A stretch of 64,000 bases of DNA, from the NCBI GenBank assembly GCA_916610825.1, contig OU744452.1, forward strand, positions 188,501-252,500. Direction: 5' to 3'. The stretch comes from Haliclystus octoradiatus (lineage: Eukaryota > Cnidaria > Staurozoa > Stauromedusae > Haliclystidae). The notes under the pieces are model-generated. The model saw only the letters and a program-made list of their open reading frames with translations. It did no database searches and was not told the DNA's origin. A program made the translations under genes and the position numbers. This document shows positions 34,180 through 44,485 of this stretch, one piece after another; position 1 is the first letter of the stretch; each line of letters starts with the position of its first letter.

Positions 34180-34730
34180 CTAAATTTCTGATGCGTAATA
34201 TTGCTTGTGGCTATAATGTGATTTGGTACTATTATTATAAATGATAATATAATTAGCTCTCTTCGATAAGTCTTTGAGGTTTGCGGCGGATTCTAGTACT
34301 ACGACGCGGAGTTGTAAGTTCCGGAGTTGAAGTCGGAGAGGAAGATTCTGAAGTCGTAGTAGTCGTACTTGCATCCGAATATGTCGACGGAGAAATTGTT
34401 GTAGGAAACCGGCGACGGATAAGACGGCGATTGCGACGAAGTAAACGTTCACTAGTAACTTGATAAAATAATCTCGATTAGATAATACCTCAACAATAAT
34501 ACCGTATTTAGTCCATTCCTTGGTGATTGGGTGTTGTACTGCAACATGGTTGCCCACTTCAAGAGATGGTCATGGATGTGCAGAGGCATTGTAACGGCGT
34601 TCTAATTTTTCATGAGCGACAGCAGCTTGTCATTCAGCATCATGCTGCGATTTTCGCCATATCGGATCGAGAGTTCGACGATGTGAGGGTAAAGTATCTT
34701 GTACAGGACGGCCAAATACAATTTGAGGAG
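34180..34730 (-). pseudogene. gypsy2 integrase C-terminal domain
   Basis: The minus strand reads FGRPVQDTLPSHRRTLDP, LERRYNASAHP, then EVGNHVAVQHPITKEW and RDYFIKLL. This is the SH3-like tail of Gypsy integrases (GxxVxxQxpxtxxWxxxGxV). In-frame stops occur (for example before QAAVAHEK), so it is decayed. The domain belongs with the integrase core at 61.8-62.2 kb. Confidence 0.75.
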
Positions 34731-35336
34731 AGCCAGCCGTTATCTCAAAGCCGTTATCTCAAATGCCGTTATCTCGAATCGGCCCGATAATCTGGCCGAT
34801 TCTATACAAAGATGCTGCTCTATCTAGAAAAGCCTCGCTTTGAAGGAAAGCTTTTGATTGGTTCGATTTTTCACAAGACTATTTTGATTGGTTGGCGAAC
34901 ATTTAACGGAAGTGATCTTACCGAGAATGGCGCGTAATGAAACGAGAATAAATAATCTAGATAGAGAGATTCCGACTTTGAAACGGTAATTGAAAGATTT
35001 TACATATTTGAATGGCTTTGAGATAACGGCTTTAGCATATTCTAGATCAATGGCCGATTTGAGATAACGGTTTTAGTCATTTTAGAATCAATGACCGATT
35101 TGAGATAGCGGCTTTAGTCATTCTAGAAGCAGTGGCCGATTTGAGATAACGGCTTTGGGGTCGCTTTGGGGTCATTTTACAGACGCTTTTGCTACGAAGA
35201 ATTTTTTGAGATAACGGCTTCAGTCATTTTAGAAACGATGACCGATTTGAGATAACGGCTTTAGTCATTTTAGAAACGATGACCGATTTGAGATAACGGC
35301 TTTAGTCATTCTAGAAACGATGTCATTCTTGCGAGC
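34731..35336. repeat. Foldback element with 41-bp tandem units (GAGATAACGGCTTT)
   Basis: The left side has inverted units, GCCGTTATCTCAAA three times. The right side has about seven direct units of 41 bp, GATTTGAGATAACGGCTTTAG then TCATTTTAGAAACGATGACC. The middle (34800-34990) is unique. It sits exactly where gypsy2 meets gypsy1, in the place of the missing gypsy1 5' end. Confidence 0.75.
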
Positions 35337-35773
35337 GGACGTCATGACTGGTTACCGATTGATTATTTGTTTTCAAAGTTGAATGGTGCAAAAGTGTTTA
35401 CAACTCGGTTATGTTGTTAGTGGGGATGGAATACATACAGACCCTGCTAAAGTAGAATCAATTAGTCAAGCGAAAGTACCACAAACAACTGGTGAGTTAC
35501 GATCTTTTCTCGTTATAGTAAACTATTACGGTAGATTTTGTCCAGATTTATCAACAATTGCTGCACCATTAAATGCTTTGACATGTAACGATGCCGTGTG
35601 GCAGTGGACAGATGTTTGTCAGGCATCATTTGATAAGATCAAGTATTTGCTTACTAATGCTCCTATTCTTGCACATTATAGCAATGATAAAACGTTAATT
35701 CTACAGTGCGATGCATCACCTGTAGATGTTGGCTGTGTGCTAGCACACAGAAATGATGATGGCTCTGAATCAC
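35337..35773 (+). pseudogene. gypsy1 RT remnant and start of RNase H
   Basis: It starts with the RT entry segment (PIDYLFSKLNGAKVFTT), then jumps to LGYVVSGDGIHTDPAKVESI with a shift of frame. The RT palm with its catalytic YxDD box is therefore deleted. The rest reads the connection (ELRSFLVIVNYYGRFCPDLS) and RNase H start (LQCDASPVDVGCVL). The element ends at the 9-bp target duplication 35765-35773; the open frame after that belongs to the inserted element. Confidence 0.85.
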
Positions 35774-36432
35774 TAGCCTGCGTCCAGACTAAAACGTTTC
35801 TGAAGGAAAGTGTAGAGTCTGCGTAGCCGACAAAACAAAGCCGTTTTGCTGACACTGCACTAGACTTGCAAAAGCAGTGACTCAATCCTATTGGTTAGCT
35901 TTGCTCACGTGATTTTAATTCAATGCAAGCCAATCAGATTGTGGGTATCAGTCATGTGATCAACATAAATTGGGCCACATTTAGGAAGACATTCGGATTT
36001 TGAAGGCAATCTCATTTGATGAACATATACAACGTATTTTTGAGTGAGTTAAATTTGTGTGAGTTAAATCCAGTAACAGTTATAGTTCAGGGAAGAAAAA
36101 TTCAAAGAAACTATTGACAGCTAATGTTTTATTTTCACATGAATTCTGTATAAATCCTTTTCGAACGTACGGAGCACTTCGAAGATTTGGTGAGCGAGTT
36201 GGAATGTCACTTTAGAAGTCAACAAAAAATTTACAAATATAGGAGTTATAACATTGGTATTTTATAACATCGGGACACAAATGATCAATTCTTCCTTCGG
36301 TTAGACAATCTACTATACAAACAACACAAATTTCTACTCAATTTTTCTCTCGAATGAGTGTCATAAACTTTTTTCAATGATTTATTCCCAAGCTTGAGTG
36401 TTTTTTAATGTTTAACATGTAAACATGATTTT

Positions 36433-37400
36433 TAGTACAGTCATTTTAAGCCAATATAAGCCTTAACCTCACACAAATTGCAACAGAAGCATTTTTTACC
36501 AATTCTAGGGTCAAATTTTATGCTTAACAACATATCCAAAATGTTCCGAAATCGAAGTAGGCAAAATGCCTTAATTTCGCAATTTGATTTATGGCAATTC
36601 CAGTAGAAACATGAAAGCGAGGCTGTCCAGTTACAGTGCAATCATGTGATTTAATTTGAAGGAATACAATCAGAAATTATAACCCTGCATCATTTAGCTC
36701 ATAAAATGTGCTTAAAATGTATTTACTGTCACTATGTATAAATTATCAAAACGAGGCTATGTATGAAGATTAAACAAATCGACATAGGAAAACTAGAAAA
36801 AGATATATACAGTAAGTGAAAAATGTTATTCATTATATTTTAACATTCTACTAGCAGTATAGATCATGTAAATACTTAATTTATCTTATTTAGAAAATAC
36901 AACCAGGTAATATACATTGTTCACAACGAACAAATTCAGGCAAATGCCTAGGAATGTTCATGGTCGCAATTATTTTTGACAGAAATTGACTATTACGATT
37001 TGATGATAGGCCTGCAGAAAAATAGCACAATAAGATATGCAATAGAAACGTCAAATTAAATTAAACTAAAGAACTAATACCTTCATTAATCATCGACAGG
37101 AAATCAATGCAACTTCGTATATAGACTACAGTTACCCACTCGTTTATGTTACTAATTTAACCATGGAATGAAAATTGAACACAGGAACTTCATCTAAAGG
37201 TTATGCCCAAAATGTTAACTATATACTATACACATATACAATCGGACCTGTTATAACAGCCGTCTCTATATAGCGACCACCTGTCTGAAGTGGTCACTCT
37301 TGCAATGTTCTGAAATAGTATTTTCTATTGAATCGAAGATTGATGAGCTTGGCTGCAGTTTTAGTGAGTTACTCTTTTTCTAGTTCTTGGTTCGTCTGAG
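36433..37400. repeat. Left arm of the foldback element (inner part)
   Basis: It begins AGTACAGTCATTTTAAGCC and is the inverted counterpart of 37965-38945. Shared blocks are GTTATAACAGCC / GGCTGTTATAGC, TTATGCCCAAAATGTTAACT, and GTCGATTTG. About 500 bp (35880-36430) outside it has no partner in the right arm. Confidence 0.75.
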
Positions 37401-37559
37401 CAGATAAAGGAAACTTGTATAAAGCAAATAATTTGTGCCACTTTTGAAATTTTCAAATTTCCCCGACCATTAGTTCTCCATTCATTTTAATCAATAATGG
37501 TTAACATATTTTCGAAACTTCGAATACAAGTGAGTAAAACTGTAGGGTTCACAATATGT

Positions 37560-37964
37560 GTTTGGCAGCTATTCATAATATCCCTGCGAAAAACAGTTCA
37601 GGAGTTAATGAACAGTCCATGAACAGTTCATGAACGTTAAATGGCCCAAAGTTTTCATGGATTGTTTATGAACTGTCCGTGAAGGTTCATGAGCTGTTTT
37701 TGAATAGTTCATGAATTGTTCTAAACTTTTGAACTCCTGAACATTTTGCAAGGGATGTATCGAATCTGTTGTATAAAAATCTTCCGTGGAAAAATAGTTC
37801 ATAAATGTTAAATGGCAAAGTTTCATGAACAATTTATAAGCAGTTCATGAACTGCTGAATTAATTTATAAATTGTATAGTTTATAATAAATGAAAACTCG
37901 GGAGCATTCAATAACAATGTTCATGAACTGTTCATGGACTATTCATACGAGTTCATTGACTATG
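37560..37964. repeat. TTCATGAAC-rich loop of the foldback element
   Basis: Dense GTTCATGAAC / GTTCATGAACTG words resemble the minisatellite at 6925-7390 in intron 10. It forms the spacer between the long inverted arms. Confidence 0.75.
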
Positions 37965-39089
37965 GACCATTTTCTCCATACGAGCTTCCTTTGTCTGCTC
38001 AGAGAAACCAAGGACTGAAAAAGAGGAAATCACCAAAATTACAGCCAAGCTCATCAATCTTTGATTTAATAGAAAATACTATTTCAAGAAATTGCAAGAG
38101 TGACCACTTCAGGCAGGTGGTCGCTATATAGAGATGGCTGTTATAGCAGGTTTGATTGTACGTGTGTATAGGATATAGTCAACATTTTGGGCATAACCTT
38201 AGGGTGAAGTTCCATCTTCAATTTTCATTCCATGGCTAAATTAGTAACATAAACGACTGGATATCTGTAGTCTATATACAAAGTTAAGTGATTTCCTGTC
38301 AAGAAGTAAAAGGTATTAGTTATTTAGTTTAATTTAATTTAACATTTCTATTGGATATCATTTTCTGCTGTTTTTCTTCAGCCTATCATCAAATCGTAAT
38401 GGTCAATTTCTGTCAAAAATAATTGCGACTATGATATCCCCATGCATTTGCCTAAAATTGTTCATTGTGAACAATGTATATTACCTAATTGTATTTTCTA
38501 AATAAGATAAATAAAGTATTTACATGATCTATACTGCTAGTGGAATGTTAAAATATAATTAGTAACATTTTTCACTTACTGTGTATATGTTTTTCTAATT
38601 TTTCTATGTCGATTTGTTTAATCTTCATATATAGCCTCGTTTTGATAACTTGATACATGGTGACAGTAAAGAAATTTTGAGCACATTATATGTGCTAAAT
38701 GATGCAAGGCTAATATTCCTGATATTTTCCTCTCAAATTAAATCACATGATTACACTAAAAAAGGACAGCCTCGCTTTCATGTTTCTACTGGGAATGCCA
38801 TAAATCAAATTGCAAAATTAAGGCATTTTGCCTACTCCGATTTCGGAACATTTTGGATATGTTGTTAAGCATAAAATTTGACCCTAGAATTGATGAAAAA
38901 TGCTTCTGTTGCAATTTGTGTGAGGTCATTTTTTATAATGACTGTACTATTTCACTCACACAACTGAGACCGGAAATTAAAATTTTATAAGGTGACATCA
39001 GTGTAGTACAGTGTCAGCAAAACAGCTTTGTTCGGTCGGCCACACAGACTTTACACTTTCCTTCAGAAACGGTTTAGTCTGGACGCAGG
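37965..39089. repeat. Right arm of the foldback element
   Basis: It is the inverted counterpart of the left arm, for example TATCATCAAATCGTAATGGTC against 36990-37010. The outer 90 bases match the left terminus at about 90%. It ends at the 6-bp Polinton target duplication (CGCAGG). Confidence 0.8.
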
Positions 39090-39353
39090 AGTAGTATAAA
39101 ACAGGGGCTCGCACGATCAAAGGAATATGGGTACAGGAAACACGTAGACATCACGTGATCTTCATTCTAAAAATAGGCATCATACGACGAAAGAATGTGG
39201 GTACAGGAAGTAGATGAATATCATGTGATTCTAGTCTAAAAATAGGCATCATACGACGAAGGAATGTGGGTACAGGAAGTAGATGAATATCATGTGATTC
39301 TAGTCTAAAAATAGGCATCATACGACGAAGGAATGTGGGTACAGGAAGTACAA
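39090..39353. repeat. Polinton left TIR with 69-bp tandem units
   Basis: It contains about four tandem units of 69-70 bp; GGCATCATACGACGA begins at 39176, 39245 and 39314. Two units are identical and the outermost is diverged. It matches 53009-53272 base for base in inverse, then diverges after GTACAA. Confidence 0.95.
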
Positions 39354-39488
39354 GAATATCATATGATTTTCGAAAACAGTATTATTGAAAAAAAATTGAT
39401 TTCGTGCTTTTATACCTTTTTTTTTTGGGGAAATTAAAAAAGAAATATGTGATCTGACGTTATCCATTGCATAATGCATCAGTTTTAC

Positions 39489-39857
39489 ATGAAAAAAAAA
39501 GACATATTGATGACGGCTACGCGTTGTTTCAACAACACGGCACTTATTGAAGGTTGTTTACCTTTGCTCAGCTTTACCTTTACTGTGTAGCCGCATAGTA
39601 GATGTGTATTTCCGAAACATTATCTCGTAACATATGTGATTGCACAATTACATATTCCATAATCTACTAAACCATGAAAAAAAAAGACACATTGATGACG
39701 TCTACGCGTTGTTTCAGCAACACGGCACTTATTGAAGGCTATTTACCTTTGTTCAGCTTTACCTTTACCATGAAGCCGCATAGTAGATGTGTATTTCCAA
39801 AACTCTATCTCCTAACATATGTGATTGCACAGTTACATATTTCATAATCTACTAAAC
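39489..39857. repeat. Two tandem copies of about 184 bp near the left TIR
   Basis: Both copies start ATGAAAAAAAAAGACA and share GGCACTTATTGAAGG, CCGCATAGTAGATGTGTATT and CATATGTGATTGCACA. They differ at scattered bases. It is the non-coding end of the Polinton, possibly involved in replication or expression. Confidence 0.8.
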
Positions 39858-39945
39858 ATAAATAAACAAGACAAAGTTCATTTCAATTTCGACCGTCAAA
39901 TGATGACCTTATTTGCCTAACCTTTGACCCCTTTAATCTCAAAAT

Positions 39946-40124
39946 GCTATAAAAGTGGATTGAATCCGGTTTTTTACATCATGAAGTAGAATGAGAAACA
40001 ATCAACTCAACGACAAGCTCTGTTTGTTTGATTTATTCTCCAACTGGGAAAGTACATCTATTACAACACTGGAACTATCAACTAATATAAATTGAAAGCA
40101 AGTACAACTGGAAAGAAATACAAG
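39946..40124 (+). promoter_or_regulatory. Plus-strand TATA box and possible 5' exon with strong donor
   Basis: GCTATAAAAGTGGATTGA closely resembles the DNA polymerase promoter at 46815 (GCTATAAAAGTTGACTGA). About 150 bp downstream is a strong splice donor, CAAG|GTAAGA (donor at 40124). No coding exon follows on this strand until the polymerase. A transcript from here would be antisense to the capsid genes or would splice far downstream. Confidence 0.4.
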
Positions 40125-40208
40125 GTAAGATCTCAAACAAAAATATTTTAAATGCTAGTAATATGTGATTAAAAGACATGACCATTCTAGATTGTCATGA
40201 TTGTGTTA

Positions 40209-40715
40209 TCATTGCATGAGAAGGCTCCGAACAGTTTGTGTCAATATAAAACCAGCATCCTCTTCTATTGACCTCTGGTAGCCTGGAAACGTAGCGTTGA
40301 CAAAATCTCTCACAATCTGGTCGTTAAGTAATCTATCCGTTGGATGGAAATAGTCTCGTAGAATATCATGCAATTCTTTATGACGACATAACAAGAATCC
40401 AAAGAACAATGCATACTCTGCACATACAGCTGAGAAGTTATCTTGCAACTGCCAATTATCAATATAACTCAAATAGTTTCCCATCGTCTTTAGCTTGTGT
40501 TCCACATTGTAAATTTGAGGGGATTTCCCATAAGAGTCCACAAACACCACATGACCACACCCATCTAAATAGCAAAGCAGCCAATGTTCTCCGCTCATCC
40601 AACTAGGTTCCGAATTGAATACAAAAACAGCTTTCTGATGTTTTCTAACGGGCGTCCAGTCCAGAGCCATAAACTGGTCATGAGCAAACACCCCTGCCGT
40701 GTCTAAATGATTCAT
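40209..40715 (-). CDS. PRO: Polinton cysteine protease (adenain-like)
   Basis: The protein of 168 aa has the C5-type catalytic His in GEHWLLCYLD, an acidic residue in VVFVDSYG and the nucleophile in AVCAEYALFFGF. By family knowledge it matures capsid precursors. Conserved-looking residues upstream of the first ATG (RELTEILSRDGY) are in the same open frame, which begins right after the capsid stop with no ATG. The true start may therefore be non-ATG or reached by splicing or recoding. Downstream gene of the minus-strand block. Confidence 0.85.
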   Translation of the reverse strand: MNHLDTAGVFAHDQFMALDWTPVRKHQKAVFVFNSEPSWMSGEHWLLCYLDGCGHVVFVDSYGKSPQIYNVEHKLKTMGNYLSYIDNWQLQDNFSAVCAEYALFFGFLLCRHKELHDILRDYFHPTDRLLNDQIVRDFVNATFPGYQRSIEEDAGFILTQTVRSLLMQ

Positions 40716-40770
40716 GTAACCATCACGGGATAGAATTTCTGTGAGCTCTCGAGTATTGATGACGGTTTGT

Positions 40771-42078
40771 TCAATAGTCTGTCAATACGTTGCGATTTTT
40801 ATCAATACTAATGCAATTGTCAAAATCGGCATAGAGTAGGATGGATACGGAATTTGGGAGGGGTCCGGCAAATTCCAAATTGACAGATAGATCTCCGGTG
40901 ACCTTTGGCTCTTGAAACCCGCTCTCGTTAGCAGACGGACTAATATGAAAGCCAAAAATACTGTACCCGTCATTAAAGTCCTCCCGTTGTATATTGAGAG
41001 GCTCGTCTAGGAATATTCTAGAAGAGGTTGTAAATAGACTCATGTAGCCATCTAGGTAATCTTGGGTCTTGAAATTGAATTTCATAGGTCTTCCCGGTGT
41101 GCTTTTTCCATTCACGTAAACACCCATACTGGTGAGATCGTAATGCTTGAAATTGAAAGGGTTCTGTTTGTAGTCTCCGGAAAAGGCAGTGTTATCCACC
41201 ATGGCTAGAAAGACTCTCGTGGGGAGTGCCCCAACAATGGCATGTTGCCAAGAGACACTCGTAACATTAGCAGCAATACTATGACTTTTTACCACAACAC
41301 GATTGAGAGGATACTTGGCATTCTGACTAGACAGACGTTTTTGAACAGAAAGGAACTGGTGTGGAGTCAGGATTTGTTTTCTAGCGCAGAACGTCACTTC
41401 TAACAGTTTGACTTTGTAATTTGCATCATTGTCATCACTCATTAGGACAAAGGCGTCCTTCTGCCTGTGCAGTACTATTTTCAGGGGTACGCCGTTAAGC
41501 AACAGACGAGGCTGATGGAGTAAATCACTATTGAGACGACCACGGAGCTCAAGCACCTGACCTTTTGATGTGTAACTCGCCCTCTCTTTGAGTCCTTCGT
41601 TTTGACCATTCGGGTCACTGACGTCCATGAATTTCGGGGTGTCCTTTCTCCATAGCCCCATGGATAGTTGAGACTCACACGTGTCTTTGCTGTAACTTAG
41701 CAAGCTCTCAAACATGCTTCTGTAGGCATGGGTTCTGGTCGCACTTGAGACAGTACGACCGCCTAGATTAACATCCACTTGAGACCATAGACTGGCAATG
41801 GGATTATTTACTAATCCGACGTGATGTGTGTCTTCGACAGGCGATCCATCACCTTTGACTATCCTCAATCGCACTTTCAAATAGCTATAGGCAAGATCGA
41901 TGAACTGATCTGAAGAATTATTTATCTGAAATTCGATGGGACCCCCGTCAGCAATACTATTCAAAGGGAAATGTTCTTCCATTTGACCACTTTGAATCAC
42001 AGCTTGAACATAAGCCGGCTCAAATAATTCTACTTCGGACAGCAAGCACTCTGCTCCGATAGTGGCGTCTTTCTCCAT
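40771..42078 (-). CDS. MCP: Polinton major capsid protein (double jelly-roll)
   Basis: The protein is about 435 aa from the ATG at 42078. I reject an earlier TTG because the intervening codons are an (ATC)n microsatellite. Features include FPLNSIADGGPIEFQINNS, the region TRTHAYRSMFESLL, and VSWQHAIVGALPTRVFLAMV. This is the Polinton capsid protein widely seen as F54H12.2-like in animal genomes. It would assemble hexon-like capsomers. The gene overlaps or abuts the core-like ORF upstream, and its stop lies just before the protease frame. Confidence 0.85.
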   Translation of the reverse strand: MEKDATIGAECLLSEVELFEPAYVQAVIQSGQMEEHFPLNSIADGGPIEFQINNSSDQFIDLAYSYLKVRLRIVKGDGSPVEDTHHVGLVNNPIASLWSQVDVNLGGRTVSSATRTHAYRSMFESLLSYSKDTCESQLSMGLWRKDTPKFMDVSDPNGQNEGLKERASYTSKGQVLELRGRLNSDLLHQPRLLLNGVPLKIVLHRQKDAFVLMSDDNDANYKVKLLEVTFCARKQILTPHQFLSVQKRLSSQNAKYPLNRVVVKSHSIAANVTSVSWQHAIVGALPTRVFLAMVDNTAFSGDYKQNPFNFKHYDLTSMGVYVNGKSTPGRPMKFNFKTQDYLDGYMSLFTTSSRIFLDEPLNIQREDFNDGYSIFGFHISPSANESGFQEPKVTGDLSVNLEFAGPLPNSVSILLYADFDNCISIDKNRNVLTDY

Positions 42079-42104
42079 GATGATGATGATGATGATGATG
42101 GTAT

Positions 42105-42530
42105 TCAAGAGAATATATCCGTGGACCCGCTGGACTTTGCTCCTTTCTTTTTCTTTCGAGATACAGACTTTTTCGATGATGTTGTTCGTCCTTTCAGTGT
42201 GCCTGCTCGATACGAACTGCGGTTGTTCGTCTTGCTCTTGAGTTTTATACGTTTTATCGGTGGTTGTGAGAAGACATCGGTCACCATATCACCCAACGTC
42301 TCTTGACCACGTCTTTTCAGTGAAGTGCTCAGGTCCATACCACTTCCCACATCACCGAGCACGTCTACTCCAGTTCTAAGTGCTCTCTTTCCTGCTGACA
42401 AGAGTCCACGTTTAACCATAGGGGCCACGGATCGGATGAGGGACTTGAACATACCACCTAGACCAGAGCCACCTCGTTGCCTTCGCGGATGCATCATCCT
42501 ACGACTAGGATCCATGTACCAGTTGTACAT
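42105..42530 (-). CDS. Basic core-like Polinton protein (adenovirus pX/pVI-like in character)
   Basis: The protein has 141 codons and is rich in Arg, Lys and Gly. It starts MYNWYMDPSRRMMHPRRQRG, followed by a Gly-rich amphipathic stretch (LGGMFKSLIRSVAP) and a basic tail (SRKKKKGAKSSGS). Such proteins in Polintons and adenoviruses bind DNA or membranes inside the capsid. Gly-Gly pairs could be cleavage sites for the element's protease (inference). It lies directly upstream of the capsid gene. Confidence 0.65.
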   Translation of the reverse strand: MYNWYMDPSRRMMHPRRQRGGSGLGGMFKSLIRSVAPMVKRGLLSAGKRALRTGVDVLGDVGSGMDLSTSLKRRGQETLGDMVTDVFSQPPIKRIKLKSKTNNRSSYRAGTLKGRTTSSKKSVSRKKKKGAKSSGSTDIFS

Positions 42531-42611
42531 TGTTAATATTTTTAAATAAAAATCGATTTCTTCTGTTATTGACCTTTCTTTCTCCTACAGACAATGCCTG
42601 TCTCGGTTCGG

Positions 42612-43385
42612 CTACTCATAGAAACGGACAGGACTTCTTTTGAAGAGCAGGGTCACTAAGCTCTCCCCTCGCTGGAATGACACGAGATCGCCAGTGTCTG
42701 TTGTTATATACACACCAATCGTGTGTATCTCTGTCTGACTCAAAGGTGAAAATTGTGGGTTGGTAAATTTCAGGCTTACAGATTCACCGTGTGCCCCTCG
42801 AATGGGTACCACTTTAAGGAGAGGGGCAGAGACGTTTCCAACGTGTTGGTTTTTAATGATGTCTGTATAAACATAAAGTGAATTAAAGCCGTCCTCCATT
42901 GACGTCATAAACGGTGAGTCTTGTACCCAGTTACCACCATCCAACAGTGCTTTGCGCGGAAATCCGAGTAAGTAGCTGATATCCGAATTCTCAAAATCCA
43001 GCTTGCAGCCGGATGGTATGACAACGGTGGTGTGACCCGAGGATTTATTGTAGTTTATTTTCACTGTCGGCATCGTAGTTGTTCCCAGACCTGCTTCTTT
43101 CAGAGCTTGAATAACGTCTCCGGTTGATCCGTAATAACCCGGAGCAAGGGTCAGCGGATACGTTGTGCTTCCATCCGTTATCTGAATCCTGTTAAATCCC
43201 TTTCTGACGTTGTACCAAGTACGAGGATATCGTATTTCGGATAGCGCCACTTCCCAATGCCCCTTTAACGTCAAAGGCTTGGACAACTTGATTTGAAAAC
43301 TCGATGCTTTATTATCTGGATGCAAATCAAGGTTGCAGTTGCTAGCAAGCGTGACATAAAACTCTGTGATCTTGTCAACATTCAT
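42612..43385 (-). CDS. mCP: Polinton minor capsid (penton-like, single jelly-roll) protein
   Basis: The protein is 257 aa. FYVTLASNCNLDLHPDNKAS and GHWEVALSEIRYPRTWYNV are typical of the Polinton minor capsid protein, which forms capsid vertices. The ATG at 43385 overlaps the integrase stop by four bases (ATGA). No frame break was seen. Confidence 0.8.
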   Translation of the reverse strand: MNVDKITEFYVTLASNCNLDLHPDNKASSFQIKLSKPLTLKGHWEVALSEIRYPRTWYNVRKGFNRIQITDGSTTYPLTLAPGYYGSTGDVIQALKEAGLGTTTMPTVKINYNKSSGHTTVVIPSGCKLDFENSDISYLLGFPRKALLDGGNWVQDSPFMTSMEDGFNSLYVYTDIIKNQHVGNVSAPLLKVVPIRGAHGESVSLKFTNPQFSPLSQTEIHTIGVYITTDTGDLVSFQRGESLVTLLFKRSPVRFYE

Positions 43386-44485
43386 GTTCCTTCGATGTCA
43401 GATGCTAGAACCCAGGAGTCAAATTCAGGTCCGTAGCCTAGCCAGCGGACAAAATATTGAGTCTGATTATCTTTGGTCTTTCTCTTTCTGATGATCCTCT
43501 CGATCCTGTATACCTGAGGGTCTTTCACCAACTGCAGCTCTTCTTGGTAAAATGTTCCAATTATGGGTTCACCGTTGAAATCTTCAAGCTTGTACACCGG
43601 CAATCTACCATCGACAATATGTTTTATCTTGAATAGTTCTTCTGTCCAACCAGACAAATAGCTCTTGCGGAACAATGTTCTCTTGTGACTGATCCGCACG
43701 GTGTCACCAATGCCAAGCCGTTTGCTTCGACTTGAAGGTCTCTCTTCCAATCTCTTGCGCTCGTAGATGTTGATCCAGGCCTCTATCTCGTTGTCCGGGG
43801 TGACATCGATGGGTCTCATCTTGATTGAACGATGATAAGCTTTGTTATATCTTGCCGTTAGGGATTGCAAAACCGGAAGATACCGACGTGTATTGTTTTT
43901 TGTGAAATAGGCAAACAGTAAGTTCTTGAAGGTCCTGTTGACTCTCTCTACGACCGAAGCCTTCTTTTCACTTTTTGTCGAGAACAGTTTGATGCCGTTA
44001 GACCTCAAAAGCTGTAGGAAAGTTCGATTATAAAATTCTGTTCCCTCGTCACTCTGAATTCTCTTGGGTTGACGGCCCGATCTTAATATCTTGACAAATG
44101 CCTTTGTGAGTTCTGCTCCGGTTTTGGTTTTCAAGGGCTGCACCCACAGGAACTTAGACAGTACGTCAATGCACATTAGCAAATATCTTGTGCCGTTGTT
44201 GACCCTGGACAATTTGCTCAGGTCTACTAGGTCCACGACCCATTGTTCGTCCATGCTATAGACGACGACAGGGCGAGTTTTGAAGTTCTTCCTAGAAGGG
44301 TGATGTAAAGAGTATGTCCGCTGGGTCTTCAGCCATTCGGTCACCTGCTCCCTAGTCAATAGAGGAAGTACTTTCTTAGCCTCACGAAACAGACTTTCTC
44401 TTCCAGAATAAGCAGCTGGACTGTCCAGGTCATAGTATAGACTTTCCAACTGAGTGGAGGTGGTCTTATCGATTGTAGAACTCAT
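43382..44485 (-). CDS. INT: Polinton retroviral-type integrase with chromodomain
   Basis: The protein is 367 aa. The rve core shows the three acidic residues: Asp in WVVDLVDL, Asp in IQSDEGTEF and Glu in VVERVNR, with about 34 residues between the last two. The C-terminus is a chromodomain (YFVRWLGYGPEFDSWV), common in Polinton integrases and thought to guide insertion to chromatin marks. It inserts the element and makes the 6-bp duplication. It overlaps its neighbours on both sides. Confidence 0.92.
   Translation of the reverse strand: MSSTIDKTTSTQLESLYYDLDSPAAYSGRESLFREAKKVLPLLTREQVTEWLKTQRTYSLHHPSRKNFKTRPVVVYSMDEQWVVDLVDLSKLSRVNNGTRYLLMCIDVLSKFLWVQPLKTKTGAELTKAFVKILRSGRQPKRIQSDEGTEFYNRTFLQLLRSNGIKLFSTKSEKKASVVERVNRTFKNLLFAYFTKNNTRRYLPVLQSLTARYNKAYHRSIKMRPIDVTPDNEIEAWINIYERKRLEERPSSRSKRLGIGDTVRISHKRTLFRKSYLSGWTEELFKIKHIVDGRLPVYKLEDFNGEPIIGTFYQEELQLVKDPQVYRIERIIRKRKTKDNQTQYFVRWLGYGPEFDSWVLASDIEGT

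Noticed and set aside
35774-35826. Continuation of the gypsy1 open frame
   Set aside because: The frame runs by chance into the foldback terminus; gypsy1 stops at the 9-bp duplication.
39106-39353. CRISPR array
   Set aside because: The 69-bp units are tandem with no spacers and lie in a transposon TIR of an animal genome.
42079-42108. Upstream TTG start for the major capsid protein
   Set aside because: The extra residues come from an (ATC)n microsatellite, and an ATG follows directly.
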